NCBI RefSeq assembly: GCF_001866055.1 | Contig: NZ_MLQS01000031.1 | Coordinates: forward strand, 281,032 to 328,214 | Length of the DNA stretch: 47,183 nucleotides | Reading direction: 5' to 3' | Source of the DNA: Anaerobacillus alkalidiazotrophicus | GTDB taxonomy: Bacteria; Bacillota; Bacilli; Bacillales_H; Anaerobacillaceae | Shown: in pieces, positions 33,482-42,674 of the stretch | Numbering within the stretch: the first letter of the stretch is position 1 | Layout: every line of letters starts with the position of its first letter | Program-made: the position numbers and the translations under genes | The notes under the pieces: model-generated | The model's database searches: none | What the model was told of the DNA's origin: nothing | What the model saw: the letters and a program-made list of their open reading frames with translations, nothing else

Positions 33482-34045
33482 ATGTTGTTAAAATTTGCTT
33501 TTCAAGATTTTTTGGATGACAGACGTTTCAAGAACACAACCAAGACGAACATAAGAAATTATCAGACGTTGCTGGGGGAATTTATTAACTATTGCATTGA
33601 TAATGAAGAAGTGAATGTTGAAGACATTAATTACAGTCACATTAAGCAATATCTATGGGTATGCCAAGAAAAAGGAAACCAAGCTGGAACAATTAACACG
33701 AAATTTATGAGAATTAGAGCATTTCTAAATTACATGGTTGAATGTGAAGTAATTAAAAAAAATCCAGCACACAAGGTTAAAAGACAAAAAGAAGATGTGA
33801 GGATTGATGTTTTCACTGACGAGCAAATAAGACAGATGCTGAGCTTCTACAGACGTATCAAACAACGAGAAAAGAGTTATTTTGCTTATCGTGACTATAT
33901 GATGATTGTTTTAATACTTGGTACAGGAATAAGGAGGGGGGAAATTATTAATCTGACTTGGTGTGATATTGACTTTGTTAACCATAATATATCAGTTTTT
34001 GGGAAAACAAGAAGAAAAGAGACTATACCGAGGATGTTGAAATGA
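33482..34045 (+). pseudogene. Tyrosine recombinase, C-terminally truncated
   Basis: 187 residues. The core-binding domain (DFLDDRRFKNTTKTNIRNYQ, RIRAFLNYMVECEVIKKNP) is complete, and the catalytic domain begins with the Arg box LILGTGIRRGEIINLTWCDI and the beta hairpin FGKTRRKETIP. The frame ends just after it, about 110 residues short, so HxxR, His/Trp and Tyr are missing. It lies just inside the left direct repeat, where the element's integrase would be expected. It cannot be active alone. Confidence 0.8.
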
Positions 34046-34064
34046 TGAGATTTACATTAAATTA

Positions 34065-34117
34065 AAAGGAGAGTGTGAAAAATATTAATAAAAAGTTCAC
34101 TTGTACCAGTCTCCTTT
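34065..34117 (+). terminator. Hairpin between the recombinase remnant and lacI
   Basis: AAAGGAGA (34065-34072) pairs with TCTCCTTT (34110-34117), with an inner GTGAA/TTCAC. Insulates the sugar locus. Confidence 0.5.
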
Positions 34118-34149
34118 ATAAAAAAATGAAAACACTTACAAGAAAATTA

Positions 34150-34178
34150 TTGACATGTAATTTAATTTTAAATACAAT
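34150..34178 (+). promoter_or_regulatory. Sigma-A promoter of the lacI-type gene
   Basis: TTGACA at 34150-34155, TACAAT at 34173-34178, spacer 17 bases. The operator at 34189 begins 11 bases after the -10 box, placed to block initiation. Confidence 0.8.
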
Positions 34179-34188
34179 AAATTTAATA

Positions 34189-34204
34189 AGTTAATCGATT
34201 AACT
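34189..34204. promoter_or_regulatory. LacI-family operator 1
   Basis: Perfect palindrome AGTTAATCGATTAACT with the central CG typical of LacI-family sites; repeated exactly at 35319. Confidence 0.85.
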
Positions 34205-34236
34205 AAACGATACAACAAACGAAATTTGGTGAAGAT

Positions 34237-35304
34237 ATGAAAAGAAATAAAAAAGTACGTATTAAAGATGTTGCTGAAAAAGCCGAAGTTTCTACTGCAA
34301 CAGTGTCACATGTGATTAATGGAAATAAATATGTATCAGAAACAATAAAAAGTAAAGTAAATAAAGTGCTAAAGGAACTGAATTACCATCCCAATTCTGC
34401 AGCAAGAAGTTTAAGAAGTACTAAGACAAATACAATAGGATTTATAATCCCTATAAATAGTGAGGATACCGCTAAATCTTTTTTTATGTCTATTGCAGAA
34501 GGGATAGAGGAAAAATTAAAAAGCAGGGGATATAATTTAATATTAAGTAATTCAAAAGAGGATCCGGAACAAGAATTAAACCTTATAAAAATGTTTAATA
34601 CTAAAGTTGATGGATTAATATTGGCACCGACAAATGAAAACTTTAAAAGCATAAATGAAACAATTGATCATAACTTTCAAATTGTTATGATTGATAGATT
34701 GCCTGTTGGTTATAAGGGAGATTATGTTTTAGTAGATAATTTCCAAGGAACTTATGAAGGTATCAATGAATTAATTAAATCTGGTTATAAAAAAATTGGC
34801 TTTTTAAGTTCAGGATTAGGAATAACTACTTCTAATGATAAATTTGAAGTAAATAAAGAACTATCAAATAATAGAATATATGTTAACCCCAATAATGAAA
34901 GATTTCAAGCATACAAAGTTGCTCTATCAGATAATAAAATAAGTTATAATCCCGATTATGTATTATTTGGCGAATCCTCTTTTCAATCAGGTTACGACCT
35001 GGCTAAACAACTAATTTCAAAAGAGGTCGATGCTATTTTTATAGCAAACAATATAATGACTATGGGTTCCATTAAGTTTATTCAAGAACAAAAGTTAAAA
35101 ATTCCAGATGATATCGGAATTATTGGATACGACAACTATGATTGGACAGAAATTATTTCCCCACCTCTGTCAGCTATTAAACAGCCTGCATTCGAAATAG
35201 GTGTGCAAGCTGCAGAATTAATTCTAAATAAAATACAAAAACCTACCTTAGACTGTCAGCATATTAAATTAAAGACTGAAAATCTAAAAAGATCATCCTA
35301 TTAA
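34237..35304 (+). CDS. LacI-family transcription repressor of the carbohydrate locus
   Basis: 355 residues. The N-terminal helix-turn-helix and hinge are typical (VRIKDVAEKAEVSTATVSHV, ELNYHPNSAARSLRS), followed by a periplasmic-binding-like ligand domain (TIGFIIPINSEDTAKSFFMS, VDGLILAPTNE, GIIGYDNYDWTEIISPPLSA). Identical operators flank the gene, one at its own promoter and one before the transporter genes, so it should repress itself and the transporter operon until the imported sugar or its product binds. Confidence 0.92.
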   Translation: MKRNKKVRIKDVAEKAEVSTATVSHVINGNKYVSETIKSKVNKVLKELNYHPNSAARSLRSTKTNTIGFIIPINSEDTAKSFFMSIAEGIEEKLKSRGYNLILSNSKEDPEQELNLIKMFNTKVDGLILAPTNENFKSINETIDHNFQIVMIDRLPVGYKGDYVLVDNFQGTYEGINELIKSGYKKIGFLSSGLGITTSNDKFEVNKELSNNRIYVNPNNERFQAYKVALSDNKISYNPDYVLFGESSFQSGYDLAKQLISKEVDAIFIANNIMTMGSIKFIQEQKLKIPDDIGIIGYDNYDWTEIISPPLSAIKQPAFEIGVQAAELILNKIQKPTLDCQHIKLKTENLKRSSY

Positions 35305-35318
35305 TTTTTTTAGACCTA

Positions 35319-35334
35319 AGTTAATCGATTAACT
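35319..35334. promoter_or_regulatory. LacI-family operator 2
   Basis: AGTTAATCGATTAACT, identical to operator 1, 175 bases before the binding-protein gene. Confidence 0.85.
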
Positions 35335-35434
35335 GCTGTCTGTGTAGTGGTTTTGTACAAATGTCATACTAAGCAAAGGAGGTGAATTTTGTAATCGCAA
35401 GCAGTAGATAAATTAAATTTATGGAGGGTTTATT

Positions 35435-35512
35435 ATGAATGTATGGAGTCCAAATAGCCCATTAGGTAGGTTACCTTTTATGAAAGATGCACTAATGGAG
35501 GTATTAATATGA
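35435..35512 (+). CDS. 25-residue leader peptide overlapping the binding-protein start
   Basis: ATG 35435 with TGGAGGG nine bases upstream; MNVWSPNSPLGRLPFMKDAL and five more residues, stop TGA overlapping the ATG of the next gene as ATGA. The RBS of the binding protein (ATGGAGG) lies inside this frame. It could couple translation or be the relic of a longer first gene. No family recognised. Confidence 0.45.
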   Translation: MNVWSPNSPLGRLPFMKDALMEVLI

Positions 35513-36834
35513 AAAAAATACTATTAATAATTTGTAGTTCAGTGCTTGTTGCGTTGGTATCTGCTTGTGGTTCAAATAATGAAGTCGGCAATGAAGGTAA
35601 TAACACAAATCAAAGTAGTAGCGGTCAGACATTAACCGTTCTTGTTGAAGGTGGTAGTCCAGCCCAAGCAGTTGCAGAACTGACAAAAGAAGAGTTCGAA
35701 GAAAATACTGGCTATGAGGTTATCATCGAGTCTGTACCATATTCAGGTGTATACGACAGGATGAGAACAGAATTAACGTCTGGTGCGGGTGCATTTGATG
35801 TTGCAACAATTGATACGATTTGGTTACCGGCGCTTTACCGAGGCTTAGAGCCAATTCAAGAAATAATAACTGATGAAATGCGGGACGATTTATTCCCTGG
35901 TTTAATCGACGGGGCTTCAATGGATGGGAATGTTTATGGGCTCCCTACTTGGACAAACTCTAAAATTCTACTCTACAGGGAAGATTTATTTAATGACACA
36001 AATAATCAAGATGAATTCCTAAATCAATTCGGGTATGAGCTTTCACCTCCGGAAACTTGGGATCAATATAAGGATGTAGCCAATTTTTTCGGTAATAATG
36101 AGAATTACCCTGAACTATACGGTACCAGTGTTTTTGGAGCGACATCAGGTGACTCAGTGGCTAGTTGGTTAGATCACGTCGCTCAAGCTGGAGCGGAAGC
36201 CTTAGTGATTGATGAAGCTGGTGAAGTTATTGTTAACGACGACAACCATGTAGCAGCTTTAGAATTTCTTAATGATTTAGTGAATGAGGAAGGTGTAGTT
36301 CCAGAAGGAGTTCTGGAAACAGCTTCGGCAGAAACATCAGAATTATTTTATAATGGTAATTTAGCAATGATGCTGGCTTGGGGGCATTTCTATGTTCCTT
36401 CAAAGGACCCTGATACTTCTAAAGTAGCAGGAGATGTAAGTGCAGCGCCGATGATTGCAGGAGATGGAGGAATAGGTGTTGTTCCTGGTCCATGGTATCA
36501 AGTGATTCCAGCTTCTTCAGAGAAAAAGGACATTGCAAAAGAATACTTGCTATTTTTATATGAAAATAATCATTTGTATGCTGATGCTCTAGGGGTTGCT
36601 GCTAGGCAGTCAGTCTTTGAAGAGTATGGTCAAAAAGAAGAGTTTGCACATTTAAATGAATTAGCTACCACATTAAATGGAGAGCAAACACAAAATAGAC
36701 CATCAACAGACAAATGGGAACAAATTGAAAGTGAAGCTCTACTTCCGGCGGTTCAAAAAGTTCTTAGCGGTTCACAAACACCGCAAGAAGCCTTAAACGA
36801 TGCGAAGAAAATAATTGAGGGAATAGTGAACTAA
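35509..36834 (+). CDS. Sugar ABC transporter substrate-binding lipoprotein
   Basis: 441 residues, SBP family 1. Lipoprotein signal LIICSSVLVALVSACGSNN with lipobox VSAC, then a low-complexity Gly/Asn/Ser linker. Core motifs are FDVATIDTIWLPALYRG, YGLPTWTNSKILLYREDLF and AMMLAWGHFY. It should bind an oligosaccharide outside the cell and deliver it to the two permeases. No ATPase gene is present, which is usual in Bacilli where MsmX-type ATPases are shared. A hairpin follows before the permease genes. Confidence 0.9.
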   Translation: MKKILLIICSSVLVALVSACGSNNEVGNEGNNTNQSSSGQTLTVLVEGGSPAQAVAELTKEEFEENTGYEVIIESVPYSGVYDRMRTELTSGAGAFDVATIDTIWLPALYRGLEPIQEIITDEMRDDLFPGLIDGASMDGNVYGLPTWTNSKILLYREDLFNDTNNQDEFLNQFGYELSPPETWDQYKDVANFFGNNENYPELYGTSVFGATSGDSVASWLDHVAQAGAEALVIDEAGEVIVNDDNHVAALEFLNDLVNEEGVVPEGVLETASAETSELFYNGNLAMMLAWGHFYVPSKDPDTSKVAGDVSAAPMIAGDGGIGVVPGPWYQVIPASSEKKDIAKEYLLFLYENNHLYADALGVAARQSVFEEYGQKEEFAHLNELATTLNGEQTQNRPSTDKWEQIESEALLPAVQKVLSGSQTPQEALNDAKKIIEGIVN

Positions 36835-36846
36835 GGATAACTTAAT

Positions 36847-36881
36847 TTAAACGGATAGGGACATCATTCCTATCCGTTTAA
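36847..36881 (+). promoter_or_regulatory. Intercistronic hairpin after the binding-protein gene
   Basis: TTAAACGGATAGG (36847-36859) pairs with CCTATCCGTTTAA (36869-36881). Such stems after binding-protein genes usually let the first gene be expressed more strongly than the permeases. Confidence 0.7.
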
Positions 36882-36908
36882 TAAAATATTATCGAAGTGA
36901 GTGATACT

Positions 36909-37790
36909 ATGACAAAAGAATCGAGAATTTCCATTTACTTTTTCGCTCCTGCAGGAATCTTTATGTTAATATTTTTATTTTTTCCTGTAGCTTTGCTTGT
37001 TAGAGATAGTTTTTTTGAAATCGATATGATTGCTCAAGGAAGAGGTACATTTGTCGGTTTGAGCCATTATATTGATGCTATAAGGTCTGAAAGGTTTATA
37101 GGTGCAACAACTAACACGATCATTTATGTAGTAGTAGCAGTAGGTTTCGAGTTGATACTTGGATTATTTTTTGCTTTGTTATTGAACACTGCTTTTAAAG
37201 GACATGGGATTGTAAGAACAATAATGCTGGCTCCGTTAATGATAGCCCCTTTAGTGACAGGTTTAATTTGGAGATTCATGTTAAATAACCAATTTGGCAT
37301 AGTAAACAAATTACTATACGATTTTAACATTACTTCTAGTAGACATGCCATTCAGTGGTTATCCGATGAAAGGTTTGCTTTACTATCAACAATAATTGCA
37401 GACATATGGTTAACAACACCATTTATGATGTTAGTGTTATTAGCTGGACTTCAAGGCATCTCTCCAACATTATATGAATCGTCTAAGATAGATGGAGCGA
37501 ATAAAATTCAAACATTTTTATATATAACATTACCATCGTTGTTCCCAGTAATGATAGTAGCTGTGTTAATCCGGACAGTAGATGCTGCTAGAACTTTTGA
37601 TATTGTATGGGTGTTAACTCAAGGCGGACCATCGAATTCATCTGAGGTATTAAGCACATATATGTACAAAACACTCACTAGATATGGCCAAGTTGGAGAA
37701 TCAAGTGCAATGGCAGTAATATTCATCATTCTCTTGTTAGTGATAAGCTCATACTTCTTAATAGCAATGTTCAAAGCTAATAAGAAATAG
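36909..37790 (+). CDS. Sugar ABC transporter permease 1 (CUT1, UgpA/MsmF-like)
   Basis: 293 residues, six predicted helices beginning IYFFAPAGIFMLIFLFFPVA. The cytoplasmic EAA loop reads LYESSKIDGANKIQTFLYI, the docking site for the ATPase. I choose ATG 36909; a GTG at 36897 in frame is possible. It forms the membrane channel with the next gene product. Confidence 0.9.
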   Translation: MTKESRISIYFFAPAGIFMLIFLFFPVALLVRDSFFEIDMIAQGRGTFVGLSHYIDAIRSERFIGATTNTIIYVVVAVGFELILGLFFALLLNTAFKGHGIVRTIMLAPLMIAPLVTGLIWRFMLNNQFGIVNKLLYDFNITSSRHAIQWLSDERFALLSTIIADIWLTTPFMMLVLLAGLQGISPTLYESSKIDGANKIQTFLYITLPSLFPVMIVAVLIRTVDAARTFDIVWVLTQGGPSNSSEVLSTYMYKTLTRYGQVGESSAMAVIFIILLLVISSYFLIAMFKANKK

Positions 37791-37805
37791 AAAGGAAGAT
37801 ATAAA

Positions 37806-38678
37806 TTGATTCGACCTAATGTAGAAGTATCTAATGAGAATACGCTAGGAAGACTATTTAAGAAGAATAACAAAACAATTATTGGTATATTTACCACTGT
37901 TCTAGCACTTTTATTTATTAGTCCATATATCTATATAGTATTAACGTCTATTAAGCCTTCATCGGATGCAATCAGTCCATCACCGACTTTTTTTCCGAGA
38001 GAATTATCATTAGAAAACTATGTCACCATGTTTAATCAGATGCCGATTGTAAAATATTTTTTCAATAGTTTTATAACCGCTTCAGTTAGTACAATATTAG
38101 CTGTTTTTCTTGGAGCACTAGCTGCATATGGACTGTCTAGATTTTCTTCTAAAACAGGTAATATATTTCTATTACTTACATTATGTGTACGAATGATCCC
38201 AATGATCAGTATAGCAATACCAATGTATATCATTATTAATGGAATGGGACTAATTGATACTAGATTAGCTTTAATCATTACTTATACGGCCATCAATGTT
38301 CCGTTTGCAATATGGCTCATGATTGGATTTTTTAATAATATCCCAAAAGAGTTTGATGAAGCAGCTAGAATAGATGGATGCAATATTTTTACTGCATTTA
38401 TTAAAGTGATACTTCCTGTATCTCTCCCTGGATTAGCTACAGCGGCAATATTTTGTTTCATGTTAGCCTGGAATGATTTCTTATTTGCATTACTATTGAC
38501 TAGTACCAAAGCAAAAACTGCGACTGTAGGAATTTCAGAATTTTTGACAGCATATAACTTGGATTTGGGACCAATGACAGCTGCCGCTGTAAGTTTCAGC
38601 TTACCGGTAATGGTATTTTCAATCTTAGTTCAGAGGTACATTGTGAGTGGTATGACGCTAGGTGCTGTTAAAGAATAA
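37806..38678 (+). CDS. Sugar ABC transporter permease 2 (CUT1, UgpE/MsmG-like)
   Basis: 290 residues, six helices, with the EAA loop FDEAARIDGCNIFTAFIKV and the C-terminal QRYIVSGMTLGAVKE typical of CUT1 second permeases. TTG start at 37806 preceded by AAAGGAAG. It follows the first permease by 15 bases. Confidence 0.9.
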   Translation: MIRPNVEVSNENTLGRLFKKNNKTIIGIFTTVLALLFISPYIYIVLTSIKPSSDAISPSPTFFPRELSLENYVTMFNQMPIVKYFFNSFITASVSTILAVFLGALAAYGLSRFSSKTGNIFLLLTLCVRMIPMISIAIPMYIIINGMGLIDTRLALIITYTAINVPFAIWLMIGFFNNIPKEFDEAARIDGCNIFTAFIKVILPVSLPGLATAAIFCFMLAWNDFLFALLLTSTKAKTATVGISEFLTAYNLDLGPMTAAAVSFSLPVMVFSILVQRYIVSGMTLGAVKE

Positions 38679-39096
38679 TAAGTGTATTGTAGAACCTCAA
38701 TTCTAATCCACTTTAGAGATGAAAAAAATGTTTAGATTGAAAATGCAAGATTTATAAAAAAAATACGAAAAGGCAGTTAAACGAATCTAGAAAGAGATTT
38801 TTTTGAAATTTTAGAATTCGAATTTCTAAGAAGGTGTATAACAAATCGATCTAAAACCCTGTGACGAAGTAAATGCAATTTGATTGTTGAATTGGTGTAA
38901 AGCTTCTTCTTGATGTTTTGAAGCAAAAGAATTAAAAAAAACATCAAGTACTTTAAAATCAACTATTATAATGCCTACGGATTTCGCTCTATTAGTGCTT
39001 ACCTATCTAATTTGTTCTGCGAAAGTTGAGTTAGAACTTATACGAAATCTAATAATTATTCTATATTAAAATAGGAGAGTTTTATGATGATATATC
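38679..39096. other. 418-base gap with a hairpin, no gene seen
   Basis: CTTGATGTTTT (38909-38919) pairs with AAAACATCAAG (38938-38948), a probable terminator of the transporter genes. The rest is AT-rich and broken in all frames, and may hold the lost 5' part of the GH32 gene. Confidence 0.4.
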
Positions 39097-39879
39097 ATGA
39101 GAAAAAAACAAAAAGCTAATAAAAAGTATGAGGGGAATCCCATAATTAATGACTTTCCGAAAGATGGAACAAAGGATTTTCGTGATCCTAAAGTATGGAA
39201 ATATGAAGAGTTCTTTTACATGATTGTTGGCTCAAAAAAAGAAGGAATAGGAAAAGCTCTCTTATATCAATCTAAAGATCTTTATGAATGGAAGTATATC
39301 GGAGTAGTAGCTGAGAGTGATGGAACTCAAGGAGATATGTGGGAATGTCCAGATTTGTTTTCATTGGATAATAAGGATGTCCTTATCGTCTCACCTATGT
39401 ACGACACAAAAAATGAGAAACCATTTTATACCATTGGTAACATGAGCTCCAAGACTAAACAATTTACCCAAGGACTAGTAAATACCTTAGATTATGGTTC
39501 TGATTTTTATGCACCACAAACTTTCGTAGATGATAAAAATAGACGCATTATGATTGCATGGATGGACATGTGGTTTTCACATAGACCATCTCAGAGAGAC
39601 GGATGGGCTGGTGCGATGACTTTCCCTCGTGAATTGAAGGTCATTGATAATAAATTATACCAAGTACCAGTAGATGAGATAGAAACTTTAAGAGAGAACT
39701 TGAAGGATTTTCAATTATTTCAATATGAAAATGAATATATGATAGATCCTCAACTATCTGTATCGTCTGAGATTCATATTGTCTAAGATATCGCACAAAG
39801 ATCATCAAATGAGTTTGGTTTATTTGTTCGATCAAGTGAAGATGGTCACGAAAGTTTTTGCTCTTCCAAGACTCAATAG
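39097..39879 (+). pseudogene. GH32 fructosidase, truncated at both ends
   Basis: GH32 blocks present are FRDPKVWKYEEFFYMIVGSK (the RDP motif), GDMWECPDLFSLD (EC motif, acid/base Glu) and MIAWMDMWFSHRPSQRDGWA. The N-terminal WMNDPNG block with the nucleophile Asp is missing. A TAA at 39784 interrupts the frame, after which homology continues (DIAQRSSNEFGLFVRSSEDG) until another stop. An intact enzyme would hydrolyse fructan or inulobiose. No signal peptide is seen at the present start. Confidence 0.8.
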
Positions 39880-40169
39880 AGTCCTAAAGCTTAAGTTCAT
39901 TAACTACTTCCTTAATTTGAAAGTACCTTCGAAATGTGTTAATAAAAGAGAGTGTCGTTGTTCATTGTGTTTAATAGGTAAAGTGAAAGTAAATCGGTCA
40001 ACATATTGATTATAGTAAGCCAAAGGAAAAATTTAAGAAACTTAAAAGTATTTTCTAGCTTTAGTATTGAAAGTGGATAGAAGATTTTAGGTAGTGGTTT
40101 TACTTCCAGCTATATCAAGGAAATAGTAGTTTATGAACAAACACACTAAATTGATAGGAGAATTTATTT

Positions 40170-41513
40170 ATGGCTAGTAAAAATTATTACGATGTAACAG
40201 AGTGGCCTGTCGGTAATCCGTATGAAGATATTGGTGAGGTAATCAATAGTATTATAGCAGATATTAAAAGTAGGCAAACGGACACTGATGTGAATAAAGG
40301 CGGAAAGCCGGGTGCGGTTATCTATATTCCACCGGGAGATTATCATCTTGGCAGTCAAGTAGTTATAGACATCAGTTATCTTAAAATTATGGGTTCTGGA
40401 CACGGGTTTACATCTTCGAGTATTCGTTTTAATACTTCTGAGAATGAATGGGCGGATTTGCATGAATTGTGGCCGGGAGGAAGTCGCATACTTGTAGATA
40501 TTCCCCTAGAAGTAAATGACGAGGAATATAAAGGAGCTGCATTTTATGTTGAACGAAGTGGAAATCCCCGAATAAGTTCGGTAGAGTTTTCTGACTTTTG
40601 TATTGATGGTTTGCATTTTATTGAAGATGGTTCAGGAGAAACCAATCCGGAAAACACATACACTAACGGGAAAACGGGTATTTATGTTGCAAGTGCTTGT
40701 GACTCATTTCGGATTACAGGCATGGGGTTTGTGTATTTAGAGCATGGAATTACTATTTATCATGCAGATGCACTGACTATACATGATAATTTCATAGCTG
40801 AATGTGGTAACTGTATAGAACTACGAGGTTGGGGACAGGCTTCTAAAATAACCGATAACTTGATAGGAGCCGGTTTTAAAGGATATTCAATTTACGCTCA
40901 AAATTTTGGTGGACTTTTGATTACAGCGAATAATGTTTTTCCACGAGGTGCGAGCAGTATCTATCTTGATGGTGTGACACGTTCCAGTATCACAAATAAT
41001 AGACTTCATTCATTTTATCCAGGAATGGTGGTATTGAGGGAAAATTGTTCGGAAAACTTGGTTTCTTCAAATCACTTATTACGTGACCATGAACCTTGGA
41101 CTCCTTTTCTGGGAATAGACAATGGTTTAGATGATTTGTATGGTCTCCTCTATATCAGTGGCAATAATAATTCTGTAATTGCTAATCACTTTTCTGAAGT
41201 AATTAGTACTCAGAACATCAAGCCGGTAGGTGCAACACCTGTAATCATACGTATTGTTTCGGGTAATGGAAATTATATTTCTAATAATCATGTTGTTGCC
41301 ACGGAGGTTCATGCCAAGATAAGTGATTCTTGTTTCTCTGCGCAAGTAGACGCTTTGTTGACTACCGAAGCATCAGGTCCGCTTACCGTAACAACAGTAT
41401 TGGTAGAAAAAGAATCGCTTCAAAATACGATTCTTGATTCGGGAAGTGATGCACAGGTTGTTATGGACAAGACTGTAAATGTACTCAGAGCCACTCCAAC
41501 GCTAGGAGCATAA
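40170..41513 (+). CDS. GH91 difructose-anhydride enzyme (inulin fructotransferase / DFA hydrolase family)
   Basis: 447 residues, intact, right-handed beta-helix. The whole chain resembles inulin fructotransferases as I remember the Arthrobacter enzymes: VTEWPVGNPYEDIGEVINSI, GGKPGAVIYIPPGDYHLGSQ, GSGHGFTSSSIRFN, FIAECGNCIELRGWGQASKI, PRGASSIYLDGVTRSSITNN, RDHEPWTPFLGIDNGLDDLY. GH91 enzymes either form difructose anhydride (DFA I or III) from inulin or hydrolyse it. Here MASKNYYDVTEW starts directly at the mature domain without a signal peptide, after a good RBS (AGGAGAATT). Beside a sugar importer, intracellular DFA hydrolysis is the likelier role. Confidence 0.85.
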   Translation: MASKNYYDVTEWPVGNPYEDIGEVINSIIADIKSRQTDTDVNKGGKPGAVIYIPPGDYHLGSQVVIDISYLKIMGSGHGFTSSSIRFNTSENEWADLHELWPGGSRILVDIPLEVNDEEYKGAAFYVERSGNPRISSVEFSDFCIDGLHFIEDGSGETNPENTYTNGKTGIYVASACDSFRITGMGFVYLEHGITIYHADALTIHDNFIAECGNCIELRGWGQASKITDNLIGAGFKGYSIYAQNFGGLLITANNVFPRGASSIYLDGVTRSSITNNRLHSFYPGMVVLRENCSENLVSSNHLLRDHEPWTPFLGIDNGLDDLYGLLYISGNNNSVIANHFSEVISTQNIKPVGATPVIIRIVSGNGNYISNNHVVATEVHAKISDSCFSAQVDALLTTEASGPLTVTTVLVEKESLQNTILDSGSDAQVVMDKTVNVLRATPTLGA

Positions 41514-41606
41514 ATAATATATTCAACTATGTTTTTGTGGTAGTTTTTGTTCAAAAGTTTCTAGAGTCCGGTGTTTCTAGGAGTGGAGGCTAGACATCTG
41601 CCCCTG

Positions 41607-41713
41607 AAACCCTTGATATAATGGGATTTTTAAGAGTGTAGTGCTCACATTTTGCTGACATTGAGGATATTAAAGGAGGCTTCTCAATAGTTGATTAAAA
41701 CTTTTGAGAAGCC
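41607..41713 (+). repeat. Phage-integrase-end-like repeat with terminator, copy 1
   Basis: AAACCCTTGATATAATGGG, CATTTTGCTGACATT, then a hairpin GGCTTCTCAATAGTT/AACTTTTGAGAAGCC. A diverged second copy lies at 42572. The block is of the type found at attachment ends of Firmicutes phage elements. Confidence 0.6.
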
Positions 41714-42267
41714 GTCTGAGCTAAAATTATTTAGACGAGATTACTTAGAAGGAGTAAAAACTTTTAAAATGCCTAATGAAACCACCCATGAGTTTAAAGG
41801 TACATATAACAAAAATCCTTCTCACCCTAATGTAACAAAACAGGAGGAGGTGGAGTTAGAGAAAGAAAAAGAAAATCCAAAAGCTTCAATGAATAACCAA
41901 TCCCTCGCCCCACAACCTCAACATAGTAATCATAGTCTAAGAAGAGGGGTATATATTTTGCTGACCTAGCTCCTTTAATAGGTTCTGAGCAAGGAGGATT
42001 AAGACCTGTTTTAGTTGTTTCCAATGATTTTCTAATCAATTCTCACCAGTCGCCAATAACTGCATAAATACAAAGGCAAAGTTACCGACACATGTAGAGA
42101 TAGATGGTAAACGATGGGGATTTGATAGAGATTCTGTAATAATAGCTGAACAAACTAAATCAATATTTAATAAAAGACTCGTAGATAAAAATACTCATCT
42201 TGATAATAATATGATGGCTAAATTTGATAATGCATTGTCTGTTCAATTGGGGTTGGTTGATTTTTAA
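41691..42267 (+). pseudogene. MazF/PemK toxin with N-terminal extension, frameshifted twice
   Basis: From about 41940 the product reads RRGVY, then after a slip [36 protein letters not shown], then after a second slip [35 protein letters not shown] and ALSVQLGLVDF. These are the MazF blocks for binding and cutting mRNA. The first 83 codons (41691-41939) are a polar, Glu/Lys/Pro-rich extension that starts inside the terminator of the repeat. No MazE-type antitoxin is seen. The gene is dead unless the frameshifts are sequence errors. Confidence 0.75.
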
Positions 42268-42495
42268 GAAGCACTCTTATAAGTGTTTTACTACGCAGAT
42301 CTACTTCAACGAGGGACAATTAACACGTATGCCAAAGTGGTGGGGATGTCTTTTTTATAACATTCCCTGTCAACAACAGAGTTTATGATTAGGTTTATTA
42401 ATAAAGAAATGCTAACATTTTGCTAACGCAATCCAGTGAAAAGCGGTTAAATTCCGTTAAAGATGTTACAGTAAGAATTTAGCAAAACCTTGATT

Positions 42496-42560
42496 TACCG
42501 CACTCTACGCACATCAAGTTAAAGATATTACGCACTCTCACCTTAGGGGCGGCATGATGT
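42496..42560 (+). repeat. 65-bp direct repeat, right copy
   Basis: Pairs with 33290-33354 (see that entry). Differences cluster in two short patches near the left end; the last 28 bases are identical. Confidence 0.75.
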
Positions 42561-42571
42561 GATGACCGCTC

Positions 42572-42674
42572 AAACCCTTGATATATAAGGGTTTTGAAGT
42601 GATTTTCTAACAAAATGCTAACATTAGGTATATAAAAGAGGCTTCTCATTAGTTGATTAAACTTTTGAGAAGCC
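42572..42674 (+). repeat. Phage-integrase-end-like repeat with terminator, copy 2
   Basis: AAACCCTTGATATATAAGGG, AAAATGCTAACATTAGG, then GGCTTCTCATTAGTT/AACTTTTGAGAAGCC and T run. Same order as copy 1, about 75-80% alike by eye. Confidence 0.6.
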
